Shown: in pieces, positions 51,548-62,999 of the stretch
Numbering within the stretch: the stretch's first letter is position 1
How the letters are laid out: each line of letters opens with the position of its first letter
DNA from: Hyaloscypha bicolor E
Taxonomy: Eukaryota > Ascomycota > Leotiomycetes > Helotiales > Hyaloscyphaceae
Reading direction: 5' to 3'
Assembly: GCF_002865645.1 (NCBI RefSeq)
Contig: NW_020194558.1
Coordinates: 62,001 to 126,000 of the forward strand
Length of the DNA: 64,000 nt
Notes under the pieces: generated by a model
What the model was told of the DNA's origin: nothing
The model's input: the letters and a program-made list of their open reading frames with translations, nothing else
Databases searched by the model: none
Translations under genes and position numbers: made by a program

Positions 51548-51668
51548 TAAAACCTTAGAAATAATATAAATATATAAAGTATTTAGGAAATCTAATACTA
51601 GATTAGATTAGCGAATTTATATATAATTAAAGAAAATATTATTTTTTGCGTTTTTAGAAAGTTTCTAG

Positions 51669-51931
51669 TATTAGTATAACTATTTCTTTAGGAATTATAT
51701 ATATAATTATAAAATATAAGATATAAGATATAAATATAATTATATAATCTCGTATCTTATTAATAACTTGACTAATAAACTAGATTTCTTTAGGCTTAAT
51801 AAATTTAAGAATTATATATTAATATTATAATATTATAATTCTTATTTCTAAATAATAATAATTTTACTAACTAATATAATTAGTATTTTTATACTTATAT
51901 AATAATACTATATATTACTAGTAAACTAATA
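51669..51931 (+). repeat. 3' LTR of Copia copy B
   Basis: 263 bases, partner of 43934-44230, with a shortened 14-base repeat array. Confidence 0.75.
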
Positions 51932-54900
51932 GAAAATAAGCTATATATATTAATAATTTAATTATATTATTAGTATTTTTTAATAATAACTAGAAAAATA
52001 ATCTAATAAATAATATTAAAAAAATATTAATTAATAAAATTCTATTATAAATTATTTCTAGAAATCTAATTCTTTTAAATTAATTAAAAGAAATTATATA
52101 AGATTATAGAAAAAAAGCTTTTATAATTTTATTAAAATATAATACCTAAATAAAAATCAAAAAAGTAAAAAGAAGTTTTTAATAAAAAGTAAATATTAGA
52201 TCTAGTTATTTTTATTTTTATAGCTTTTAATTATATAACTAAAAGAAAAAATATTATTATTAATTAAATCTTTATTTATAAAAAGTAATAAAAAGTTTAA
52301 AGCTTAAAAAAAAAAGTTATTTTTGGCCTAAAAAATTAATAATTAGAAAACATAAAGCTTTAATAATTCTAAAAAATATTATTTCTATAATTTAAAAAAT
52401 ATTTTTTTTTTTTTAAAAAGAAATCTAATATTCTTTTTTCCTATAAATTATATAATTATAAGATTTAAATTAAAGACCTAAAGAAAACCAAAAATATTAA
52501 ATACTAATTATTTTAGTAATAGTTTATTTAAGACTTTCTAGAAATTAAATATTTTTTTAGAAAATAATTTAGTTAAAAGCTTTATTAAAATTAGTTAAAT
52601 TTCTTTAATTTTATTAGTTTTATTTATAAAAAAAAGTAAATAGAAATTTTTACTTTTATATTAATTTCTATTATTTAAAAAAATTAATATTTTCTTTTAT
52701 TTATTAAGAAAACTTTAAATTAATTATTTAAAGCTAAAACCTATATTAAATTAGATATTTATTAAATTTTCTATTATATAATTATAGATTTAGACTTTTA
52801 AAAGCTAATAATATTTCATATTTATTATAAAATATATAAATATAATATTTTTAGAAAGGCTTTATAAATAATTTAGTTATATATTAATAATTTATAAATA
52901 ATATATTTTAATAATATTTAAATAACTTTTATATAATATATTTTAATAATATTTTTATTTATTTAAAGAATCTAATAAAATATAAATAATATATATAGAA
53001 AATACTAAACTATTTATATTTTATTAGCTTTTAAATAAATATTAGAAAATTGAAATTTAAAATTATATATATAAAATATTTAGGCTTTATTATTTTTATA
53101 TTAAATATTAAAATAGATTTTAATAAAATTAAAATAATATATAACTAGTAAATTCTATAAATAATTAATAATAAATAATTCTTTTTTAAATATTTTATTA
53201 AAAAATATAAATAAATTATTAGGTTTTTAATTTTATTTATAAAAAGAATATTTTTTTTTAAATAATTTAAATAATATTAAAAGGCTTTTAATTATTTATA
53301 AAAAAAGAGCTATAATTTCTATTTTAGTTCTATAATATTATAATTTAGATCTATTTATAATAATAGAAATAAATATATTTAAAAAATATAATTATTAGCT
53401 TATTTTTTAATAGAATTCAGAAATAGGCCTTTAATATTTTATAGTTTATTTTTCTAAAACCGTATTTCTAATAAAGCTTAATTATAATATATATAATAAA
53501 TAAATATTTATTATAATATATATAATAAGAATATTAAAGAAATAAAAAACCAAACTAAAAAACTTTTAAAATATTTCTTTTAAAGTTTATTTTAATTATT
53601 ATATTTTAGAATATTTTATAATTACTAAAAACTTCTTTTTTAATAAGCTAAATAAACTAGACTTTTACTTTATTATTATTTTAAGTTTATATATTATTTT
53701 CGAAAATTAAATAAATAAATAAATATTTTATTATAAAAATAAAATAAAATAGATATTTAGAATTAGATTAAAAAAAAGCTCTAAATTTAAATATTTTTTT
53801 TTAAAAATAAAATTAATCCGGAAATTATTTATAATTTATAGCTTATAATAATATTTTATAAAATTAATTTATTTAATTCGGAATTCGGTTTTAAAAACTT
53901 TTCTAAAAAAATATATTTTTATTAAAAATATATTTTTATTAAAAATATAATTTTTTTAGAAAAAGATATTTTTTAAAAAGCTTTATTAATAGTTTCTATT
54001 ATAATTATTTTTATAAAAGTATTATTAGAAGCTTTTATTAAATATAATAGCTTATAATTAATAAATAGAATTTTATAAAATAATTATATATTATTAAATT
54101 TAGAAAAGTTATATATAATAGCCTAAATTAAAAAATAGCTTCTTTTTATATTATAAAAAACTTTATATTATAAAAAATAAAATTATTCTCGAATTACTTT
54201 TATATATTATTCTAATTTATAAAATATATAATAAATTTCTTTTTAAATATTCTAAATATATAAAACTTTATTAATTATTTAAAAAATAATATTATTAGCT
54301 ATTTAGAAATAAAAATATTAATTAATATTATAATAACTATTATATTTATAAAAAATTATATATATATTTAAAAATAAAAAACCTAGTTTATTTTATTTCT
54401 TTTTAGTTTCTAATTATTTATAATAATATATTATTATAAATTTTAAGAATTATTTAGAAAATAAAATAGATTATAATATAATTATTATATTTATAAATTA
54501 CTTATTTAAATATCTAATTATAATTCTTATATAAAATATAATTATAGCTAAATAACTAATATTTTTATTTTTATTTTATATAATATATTAAATAAATATT
54601 TTAGAAATAATTATATTAGATTAAGAATTTTAATTTATATCTAATTTTTAAACCTAATTCTATATAAGAATTAATATAAAATTTAAGTTTTTAATAGCTA
54701 ATTATTTTTAAATAAATAAATAAATAGAAATTATTAATTAATATTTTAATTAATTATTATATTTATATATTAATTATTATTAAAATAATTAGAATAAATA
54801 AATTATTATAATTAATTATTAATAGGCCTTTCTTTAATATAAAACTATTAGCTAGTTTTTATTTATAATTAAAAAAAGTTATAAGTTTTATATTTTTCTA

Positions 54901-56021
54901 AACTAGAACTTTTTTATTAAAGCTAGTTTATTTAAAAAAAAATAAAAAAATAAAAACTAAATAAAATAAAACTAAAGTATTAGTAAATTAATTATATAAA
55001 TTATAGTAATTTATCTAAAATTATATAAAATAAATATAGAAATAATATATAATATAAGCTAATAAATATTATTATTTAATTAATTTTAAAATCGGAAATA
55101 AAATATAAATTATTATAAAATACTAGAAATTTAATTATTTAAGCCAAAAGCTAGAAAACTAAATAAAAGACTTATTTAAGATTCTAGAATAATATAGTTA
55201 TTTATTTCTTTTAAAATTACCGGAAATTATAAAAATATATTTAGTTTTTTATATAAAGAAATTATAAGAAAACTCTTAAAATTCCTTATTAAATTAAATA
55301 AATCCGGTATTACTTTTATTAGTATTAGAAAATAATAAATAAAAATATAGTATTAAATAAATTATTATAATTAAGCTAATAAGAATAAACTAAAATATAG
55401 AATCTAATATATTAATTAAAATAAAAATCTAATATAATATTTAGCTTTAATATTAAATAATAGCTTTCTAGTTTTATAAAGCTTTTATAATAATAATATT
55501 AATATATTAGAATCTTTTTAAAACTTATAATATTAGCTAAATTATATAAAAAATTATATTTATCTAAAATTAAATAAAAATAATAATAAATTCTTTTAAA
55601 TTATATATTAAAAATATTTGTTTTTTTTTTATATAATATTTATATTCGAGATATTAGTTTATTTTAGAAAAAAAAAATATAAAATTAGATAAATTAATAG
55701 CTTTTATAAAGCTCGGAAATAAGTTTATTCTAAAAAGAAAAATAATATTATAATTTCCAAATATCTAATACCCAAAATATCTAGTTAAATATCTAAAGAT
55801 TTTTTAGATACATATAATATAATTACTTTATTAAGGAAATATATTTGAAATATACTAGAAATATTTAGAAAACTAAGCTTTTTCGGAACTAATATATTAT
55901 AAAATATATATATTTCTTTATAATTTCTTATATTCTAGTTTTCTTTTTTTTTAGCTTTAAATTATTATTATAAAAAACCTTTTATTTTACTTTCTAAGCC
56001 CTAAATACTATATCTATAATA
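51932..56021 (+). mobile_element. 5'-truncated copy of the nested Gypsy family
   Basis: Matches about 20680-24886 of the element at 18199, so it keeps pol and the 3' LTR but lacks the 5' LTR and gag. The join to Copia copy B lies at tagaaaataag (51930-51940). The reverse-transcriptase box reads YFNN then IFIY at 52939-52962. It is more AT-mutated than the nested full-length copy, with extra C-to-T changes and several small deletions. The 3' LTR is 55746-56021. Confidence 0.82.
55746..56021 (+). repeat. 3' LTR of the truncated Gypsy copy
   Basis: 276 bases, TATTATAATTTC...CTATAATA, aligned end to end with the LTRs at 18199-18472 and 24613-24886. Confidence 0.85.
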
Positions 56022-56727
56022 ATTAAAATTATATAAATTCCTATTTAAAATATTTAAATAGTTTTTTTTATTTATTACTTTTATAAATTTATATAAATAA
56101 AAAGTTTAGAAAGTTAGTATATTATTTAAAAGAATTATAAGGGATTGCTTTTTTTAAAAAAATAAAAAATAAGCAAAGGCACTTATAAACCTCTCTTATA
56201 ATGAAAGTATATGCCAAAAGGCAATTTCAGGTCACGTGATTCTTATACACGTGACTACCCACCACATATTTACGGATTCGTAGTGCGGGCTGTCCATGCA
56301 ATACCTCACCCTCTTCCGGATCTTAGTATATAACTTTCCAATCAGACTTTGTGCAACATGTCCGGGAAGAGCTGCCGGAAAATATAGAGAGTAAGATTGA
56401 GCTAAGGAAAGAGGGAGGAAGAAGCGCGAGTATATTGTTATAGAGGGTGGGTGTATGGGTTTGGCGCTGGTTTGTCGCTCACAACACGCCAGGTTCCCTA
56501 TTTTTGATTATCCATTCGCTTGTGGGGCTTTGTTGGACTGAAGGAAGCGAGAGGGGAGGAGCAGACCTCTGCTATGTATACTTTCTACCAGCCTGAACAA
56601 ATCAGATCTCGAAGCCGCGCGATCGATTCTCCCACTACACAGCTATGGATTCTGAGTCTAGGTGTTCCTCTAACGTACCAGAATTTGGCGAATCTGTTCT
56701 ATCTTAACCCGACAAGATGACCTCGGT
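56022..56727. other. right edge of the AT block and transition to normal DNA
   Basis: AT-rich until about 56200, then normal. CACGTGA motifs lie at about 56230-56255. The frame at 56520-56720 shows nothing recognisable. It is the 3' flank of the D-lactate dehydrogenase gene. Confidence 0.5.
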
Positions 56728-58705
56728 CTACCACGCAGCAACCTCTCCAGGCTTCGGCTTCTGTACCCGGACGATCTTGTCGCAATTCAGCAAACAAAGA
56801 GGATCAAATGCCAACTTGAGCTACTTGCCGTCAGCACAAATGCAACAAGACGATTTGAGTTCGAACTCACCTTTCTCATCGCATCAACCGTCGTCTCCCC
56901 CAACTCATGATTCAAATAATCTCTCTTGACCAATCCTACACCGTGTTCACCAGTAACAGTGCCTTCCATCTCAATTGCTCTCTTGACCATCCTGTGGACA
57001 GCCTCCTCCGCTTCTTTTCGTTTCTTATCATTGTAAAGCATAATAGCTGCAAATGTTAAGACCACTCTTGGACCCAGACACCTGACACTTACTGTGAAAA
57101 TTTCCATCTCCAACATGCCCCACAATAGCAGTAAACAATCCACACTTGGCCAGATCCTCTTTCGTCTCCTCAATAATATCTGGCAGCCTACTGATAGGAA
57201 CAGCAACATCGCCCGTCCACACATGATCACTATCACTCTCTCTCATCGCCATCACGCTCCACAGCGCTTCCTTCCTTGCGCTCCAAAGATCCGCCTGCTC
57301 CCGTGCATTCCGCGCAAACTCGAAGCTTTTGCTGCCTGTACTCTTCGCCAACTTCTGCACCATGCCAATCTGCTCCTTGACCGCGTTCGGTGTGCCCGCG
57401 AACTTAAAGAAGAGGGTTGGCGCTTCGGCCCAGCTCTTGTCCGTCATTTCCGCTGCGTTGATACACTTCATCTGCACATCGTCCAATATCTCAATCGCTG
57501 CGATGGGGACACCTTCTCCAACGACCTTGGCCACACAATCCGCAGCTTGTCTTACGGTGCCGAAACTGCAAACCGCTACACTCGTCGTGTTCGGTTTCGT
57601 CGTAACCTTCAGCGTAGCCTCCGTGATCAACCCAAGGGTGCCTTCGCTCCCAATAAACATCTTCGTCAAATCATACCCAGCGCTACTTTTCCGGGGTCGC
57701 TGCCTGGTCTTAATGATCGTCCCATCCGCAAGTACCACTGTCAGACTTAGAACCCACTCCCGCATAGTTCCATATCTGTATGCATTCGTGCCACTGCATC
57801 CTGTTCCCACCATACCTCCAATCATAGCACCTGGTCCAGGATCTGGAGGAAAGAAAAGATTCTCTTTCGCCAGCTCTTCGTTTAGTAGTTCCCAGCCTAC
57901 GGCTGGTTGGACCACCACATCCATATCTTCCTTGTGCACTTGCAGAATCTCTCCCATGCGCCCAAAATCAACACATATGCCTCCCCTCGTAGGCGCGAAG
58001 TGACCCTCTAGAGATGTACCCCCACTGTACCCTGTAACAGGAATCCTTCTCTTATGGCAAATCTTCATTATCTTCGAAACCTCTTCCGTAGAAGCAGGGT
58101 ATACGACGAGGAACAGATGCTCGGAGTCTTCCGTCCGGTGGGAGCTCCAATCGCTGCCGGTGTGATACGTGAGATCCGTGTCTTTAGTCGAGACATTCTC
58201 CTTCCCTACAATCTGAACAAAGTCCGCCCATGCAGCTTCCATGTTCGAGCCTGATACATCGTGCTTCGGGGGTATGGTTGCGGAGAGAGGGAGCGTGGAG
58301 AGGTTTGAGGGCGCGCGGGTGGCGAAGGTTCCGAGGTAGTAGCCGCTGCAGGCTGTTGCGATGATTACTGCAGATGATAGAGGTTAGCAATTGGATATTT
58401 GCTGACAAAGAAGTGATGTTGCAGAGTGTACCAAATGTCAATGCTATGTTCCGCGCGCCAGATGGCTCTTTTCTGTCTCGAGAGAAGCGTGCTCGTTCTA
58501 CTCGCTCACGGGCTAATCGCGCAGCAGTGCTCTCGTAAAGCTGCCCTTTGAATGACCTGCCTTCGCCAGCTGGCTTATTTTCTGTAGATTCGTGTCGTAT
58601 TTGTCGTGAGGCTATACTTCGGAGACATGGCGAGGGTGCTGGGATGGGAGATCTGCAGATGTGGGAGAGGAGAGCACGAGACGGAGCTCTTTTCGGGAAT
58701 GACAT
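56728..58705 (-). CDS. D-lactate dehydrogenase (cytochrome), mitochondrial FAD enzyme, four exons
   Basis: It oxidises D-lactate to pyruvate, passing electrons to cytochrome c. I join exons 58705-58432, 58367-57093, 57046-56871 and 56820-56728, giving 605 residues; introns are 64, 46 and 50 bases, all GT..AG. The N-terminus (MSFPKRAPSRALL..., Arg-rich, few acids) is a mitochondrial presequence, followed by a helix (VIIATACSGYYLGTFA). The FAD-binding domain shows VTGYSGGTSLEGH, FFPPDPGPGAMIGG and GTLGLITEATL. The C-terminal FAD-oxidase domain shows GHVGDGNFH and EGTVTGEHGVGLVKRDYL, and the protein ends VRVQKPKPGEVAAW. All expected blocks are present and undamaged although the gene starts only 500 bases from a RIP block. 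It matches the yeast DLD1-type enzyme; I leave the symbol blank because paralogues exist. Confidence 0.95.
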
Positions 58706-59189
58706 CGCGGACGAGAGTATGAATTGAGCTCTAATGAGGTTACATGAGGCTTCTTGACGTGAGGGTGCTAAGCAAAGAACGCAGGAATGTCGTTGGAGGC
58801 TGCGTTGCTGGTCTGTAGTTGTTATTGGCAGCTCGAATTGTGTTGTGAGGTTGAGGTTGCGGTTGCGGCCCAGAGCTTCCCCACACAGCACGCCATTTCT
58901 GGGCGGCGATTGGACATAATGGGCAATGATCAGCGTTTTGAATGAAGCAAAAGCATCAGATCAAATTGTCGCTTTGGTTCAGGAGCAATCATTTCATTAT
59001 TTTCATGAAGAATTGTTAGCAATGGGCACAGAGCCATAGCAATGGAGCTTTTTGCCACGTTATGAATAGCAAGTTAACGGATCCACCAATTTACTCCAGC
59101 AACACCTTCAATGCACAATAAATTGACTCGAACAATCATTTCCCACCTGACTCCAGTAATCAACTAATTCTTCAACAAACATATCACCC
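58706..59189. other. intergenic between two minus-strand genes
   Basis: It holds the promoter of the D-lactate dehydrogenase gene and the 3' end of the Clr5-domain gene. The frame of exon 1 stays open upstream to 58891, but the added residues look random and the presequence-like start at 58705 is better. Confidence 0.5.
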
Positions 59190-61217
59190 TCAATTAGGCT
59201 TCCATGCGGATACCAATTGCACCGAAAACGTCGGCTTCACACCATTAATTGCACTCAAGTAGGCTTCTAGCTCCTCATCCTGATCAATGGGGAGAAACAT
59301 TTCAGCACCATTTGGCGGCTTGATGACACCTTCAACACGGAGAGCAATGGTTCCAGGGAATTTGACACATGCAAGCTGGCGAACTTCGTTGAGGGAGACT
59401 GAGCTCAAGGTGCTGACCCAAAGTCTCGCTTGGGATTGGACCTCGGATGCTGGATGAAGACGGAAGTAAACAGCCATGGACGACGGAGAGGGAGGGAATG
59501 CAGCTTGGGCGGCTTGGGCGGCATATTGTTGGTCTGCGTAATGCTGCTCTGGGTATGAATTCTGCATTCCCCGTGTCATGAGAGATGGATCATTAGCAGC
59601 GGCAAGCAGGAGCGAAGGATCAATCTGCATGTTGTTATGATCGAGCATGACTTGGTTCTGAGATTGGACCTGTTGCTGAACCTGAACCTGAGCTTGTCTA
59701 GCCTGGGCTTGAGAGCGATTTTGAGTTCGAGGTTGTTGGCCACGAGTTTGCTGAACTTGGGACTGCAGTTGGTTTTGGGCTTGAGCCAGAGCTGCCGCGC
59801 GGATTAGGGCCTCATCTGGTTGGGGGGCTGGTTGGAAGGCAGTGGGAGCTTCGAAGGGATTAATAGTTGGATCTGGAGCCGTGAAGTTGGAGTCAAATTT
59901 CTTCTTTCTCGTTGGATCACGCTTTGTCTGGTCGTCCCTCAATCGCTTCATCACATCTCTGCAAAGAACCTCCATAGCCTTGACCTTTTCTGCATGTTGA
60001 GGATCGGCATCTCCAGGTGCGAGAATGCTTTGCAGGAGGTCGGAGCTGTTGATCCATTGCGCCTTGAGCTCCTTCCAGTGTTCCTCGCCAGCCTCCAACT
60101 TGCTTGTGAAATGGTCACCCTTCAGGACTTGGTAGAAAGCGTTGCGAAGTTGTCGAGACTCTTCTGGATTGACTCCGAGAGCGTTCTTAGCTTCAGCAAT
60201 TGTCATTCGTCGTTCCAAGGTACGCATCCGTTTCGTAACATCGCTGCAGACAACGTCAAGTGCCAACTTCTTTGCTTCTTGATTATCCTCATTCGCCCAG
60301 AATACCGATTGAAGATGCGGACTCTCTTGTACCAACCTATCCTTCGCTGCCTCCCATCGCTCAGGGCCCGCGATTGTCTTCTTGATGATGTCGGCCTCCT
60401 CGCAGATTCGTTGAAAGCGTCCGCGAATGTCTCGGTACAGGCGGTTATCGAGGCTCAAGTACGCCTTGCTCTCATCGATCGTCGTCTCCGAAGGGAATCG
60501 AGGCGGTCCTGGAGGATCAGCTGGCAGGCCTGCCCAGCCACGAGTTCGACGGCGGCGCTTGCGCGTTGCCCAGCGTTCAGCAGATTCGGCTTCGAGTTTG
60601 GCCAGGCGCTCTTGTCTCTTCTTCATGACTTCAGGACTGAGGGGAGGGGACTCAGCTCTGGTTTGGCGCGACGAGGTAGCTGGCATCGACATATCCTCCA
60701 TGGGTTCATCCTCCGCCTCTGCATCTGCCATTTGTCCATCGGGGTAGAGAGCTTGTTGGAGTTGGTTGATGACATCTTGATCGGAGTCGCGCTTCTTGCT
60801 CTTCATGCCATTCGGAACTCGTAGAAGCCATCGATTCTTTGCTCGAACGCGCATGAGCTCGCGCTCCTTGATGTCGAATCCTTCTTCATTGAGAGTACGA
60901 AGCATCTCCCGCTGGGAGGTGTTGCAGTCCCATAGCTCCTTGACCCGCTGCACGAGGGCGGCATTCTTGTGCGCAGGATTCTGTTTGGAAGGGAAGTCCC
61001 ATCGCTTGAACTGGGTCTGGAACGCACGTTTGCTTTGGAGTGTTAATACGGACGACGATATAGTCTTGTACGGGGAGGTACGTCGAGCTGCATCTACTGA
61101 CCTGGGAGCGAACTTGTGGTGTTCCTTCATGAAGTCCATAATCTCCTCGAGCGACTTCTTCTCCTCGATGTACATGCGATAGCAGATGTCCTCCTTGTTC
61201 TCCCAGTCGTACACCAT
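59190..61217 (-). CDS. Clr5-domain protein, two exons, possible intron-retention isoform
   Basis: The Clr5 domain is named after fission yeast Clr5, a protein needed for transcriptional silencing; most filamentous-fungal members are uncharacterised. I start at the ATG at 61217 (MVYDWENKEDICYRMYIEEK), which begins the domain exactly; the longer frame to 61298 would need a GTG start. Removing a 69-base intron (61101-61033, GTCAGT...AAAG) joins FAPS-KRAFQTQFKRWDFPSKQN, the expected continuation, giving 652 residues. The domain covers about residues 1-65. Basic and acidic linkers follow (RKRRRRTRGW near 210-220), then helical repeats with similar CSDVTKRMRTL and CRDVMKRLRDD motifs, a Gln-rich segment (about 480-530) and a folded-looking C-terminus. 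Roles in chromatin or transcription are inferred from the domain name only. Confidence 0.85.
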   Translation of the reverse strand: MVYDWENKEDICYRMYIEEKKSLEEIMDFMKEHHKFAPRSVDAARRTSPYKTISSSVLTLQSKRAFQTQFKRWDFPSKQNPAHKNAALVQRVKELWDCNTSQREMLRTLNEEGFDIKERELMRVRAKNRWLLRVPNGMKSKKRDSDQDVINQLQQALYPDGQMADAEAEDEPMEDMSMPATSSRQTRAESPPLSPEVMKKRQERLAKLEAESAERWATRKRRRRTRGWAGLPADPPGPPRFPSETTIDESKAYLSLDNRLYRDIRGRFQRICEEADIIKKTIAGPERWEAAKDRLVQESPHLQSVFWANEDNQEAKKLALDVVCSDVTKRMRTLERRMTIAEAKNALGVNPEESRQLRNAFYQVLKGDHFTSKLEAGEEHWKELKAQWINSSDLLQSILAPGDADPQHAEKVKAMEVLCRDVMKRLRDDQTKRDPTRKKKFDSNFTAPDPTINPFEAPTAFQPAPQPDEALIRAAALAQAQNQLQSQVQQTRGQQPRTQNRSQAQARQAQVQVQQQVQSQNQVMLDHNNMQIDPSLLLAAANDPSLMTRGMQNSYPEQHYADQQYAAQAAQAAFPPSPSSMAVYFRLHPASEVQSQARLWVSTLSSVSLNEVRQLACVKFPGTIALRVEGVIKPPNGAEMFLPIDQDEELEAYLSAINGVKPTFSVQLVSAWKPN
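61033..61101 (-). other. 69-base frame-neutral intron in the Clr5-domain gene
   Basis: The donor GTCAGT and acceptor CCAAAG with a TTAAC branch-like site are weaker than the window's other introns (GTGAGT, GTAAGT). The length is a multiple of three and it has no stop, so both spliced and retained forms code. Retention inserts 23 residues inside the Clr5 domain. Confidence 0.8.
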
Positions 61218-62999
61218 TTTCACGATTGGCGCCTCGGCGGCGATTGCACCAGCTAGGTTTTGATGATTGTTTTGGATGCCCTGGTTGATGTGGTACACTC
61301 AGGTGAACGAAGTTGCGGCGTCGAGCTGACCTGACTGCCGTTGGGGATTTTGCTGGGAGGCTTAGTCAGCTACATGTGACTCGCCACCTGAACACTACTC
61401 CGTAAGGTGACTGTATCTTTGGATGTCCCAAGTCATGTTGGTCATTTCAAACGCTGCTGCTCCGAAGTTTCTCACACCTTACTGTACATTTACATTTTCA
61501 CATCTACGGTGGTCCCTGGAGCTCTGGAAGAATTAGAAGCCGTTTCTCTTGGAGAGTCCCAACCAATTCACTCAAGTCTGCCGCTTTCGAGTCCGTAGAG
61601 AGCATCGAAAAAGCGGCACCCCGTTTCTGTGTGCCTTTCTCGGGCTGAACATTTCAAGTGCATCTCTTCCCAATATCCCCGAATTGTCTTACATTCAGTC
61701 CCTCTTGTGTTTGGGGTATCCCGGAGGCTTGAGAGCCTCGATCTTTGCCCTGTCGAGTCAATGTTCAACTTTGATTTGGGACACTGTAAATTTTAGGGCT
61801 GTCAACTTGAGCCTCGAGACTCGCGAGCAACATCAAGTCAGACAGACGACTAAGACGGTCTTCCAACTTGTCTAGGGACAACAGGCCCGCTGCATTTCAC
61901 GTAAGCACGTGGAACATTGAAGACAAGGTTGACTGGTAGACTCCAGTGCCGAATCTATGGGGTCTGCTCGGAACAATCTGCCCCTCGGAGTGCCGAAGTC
62001 GACTCCAGATTTGCCGATGTAGTCCCTCGTCTCGTCCAATTCTGCTCTTGCTTCGCTTCTAGGACTTCAATAATCCTTCTGTTCGTGTACATTCTGCTCT
62101 TGCAACGAAAGCGCGCTGGCAACCTAGTTCCCAAATTGCAGATCACATGACTGCGTAATATGGGCCAGTTTCTACAGATATTTCCTGTGAGTTCTTTATA
62201 GGATGATACCGACCACAGAAGCCACTGTCATGTGCTCCTCTGTTCCATCGTTTAGTTGATTATGGTTCCAGTTGGAGATGAAAAGGACCAAAAGCCTCGG
62301 CCCACGAGGCAGTCCTCGATCACAACAGACGAAAGTCTGGGACGGAGACAAGTGCGCACCCCTCGAGCAGCGCAATATCCCGAGCCCATACTCCAGAAAG
62401 ACGCTTCAGCTCCCCGTCTCTCTTGCTTGCATATCCGAGCCTGTACAGCAGTACTGCGTGCGAACTTAGAGCCATTGCCAAGAAGCATCTCGGAGTCTTG
62501 CCAAAAGCGGCCGTCTCCTCGACTCCCCGCCTTGCCCCAACCTTGTCATGCAACCTCGTGACCATGTGTTATGATTTGCACCACTGCGCGCACCGCCAGC
62601 TTAATTTAACCTCAAACCTTGGCGATGCTTTGTGCTCCCTGGAATCTTTCTTCGTTCATGGACCTCACCGTTGAGGAATGGGGTTACAGCTGCAATCGCA
62701 TCGTTGCAACAACATAGCCATGCACAGACCCGTGATTCTGCCCTGCGTGTAAGGACAGTTCTAATGCGCACCATGTAAGTGTCATTGCCGCTGTTCATGC
62801 CACACCTTAACGAGCCTATTCCCGAGTTCAGCTCTTCATCTCGAGTTTTGCTGACAAGGCCTGGAAGATCACAGCGCCTAATGAATGCAATCGCAGGCCC
62901 TACATAACCCTCCTTCGTTGCACTGCCTCTTCCCCTATTTCTCCTACTTAATTCTTCCCCTCTTTGATAAGACACTGGTACAAGATACCATCTATCACT
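61218..62999. promoter_or_regulatory. 1.8 kb divergent intergenic region
   Basis: It separates the minus-strand Clr5-domain gene from the plus-strand MFS pseudogene and so holds both upstream regions. Several open frames overlap on both strands (62256-62561, 62252-62488, 62601-62975), but none has a signal, domain or convincing intron. No tRNA was recognised. Confidence 0.5.

Larger units (their letters stand above)
43934..51931 (+). mobile_element. RIP-degraded Copia-type LTR retrotransposon (copy B), inverted relative to copy A
   Basis: The LTRs at 43934-44230 and 51669-51931 have TATTAG...TAATA ends. Without its nested insertion the element is about 6.2 kb. Plus-strand fossils are in Copia order: a knuckle-like CFIYKK near 47947, a long reverse-transcriptase region (about 50080-50900) with readable SRLVIQAYN-, LYLRDI- and KPLYGIPEAG-type blocks, a catalytic box at 50535-50540 where Asp-Asp reads Asn-Asn, and an RNase H region at 51006-51203 (...RITRSILALELYNIAYSF). 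All frames carry stops, many replacing Gln. The 36-base palindrome lies at 51512-51547. Flanking 5-mers do not match, so the target duplication is lost or the right side was rearranged. Confidence 0.82.

Noticed and set aside
56520..56720. 66-codon frame downstream of the D-lactate dehydrogenase gene
   Set aside because: No similarity recognised, no start context or domain.
59820..60824. 334-codon plus-strand frame opposite the Clr5-domain gene
   Set aside because: Antisense shadow of a well-supported coding exon.
61218..61298. Longer N-terminus for the Clr5-domain protein
   Set aside because: It would begin with GTG; the ATG at 61217 coincides with the start of the conserved domain.
62252..62975. 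Several 65-124 codon frames upstream of the MFS fragment
   Set aside because: They overlap on both strands and show no protein-like pattern; treated as intergenic.
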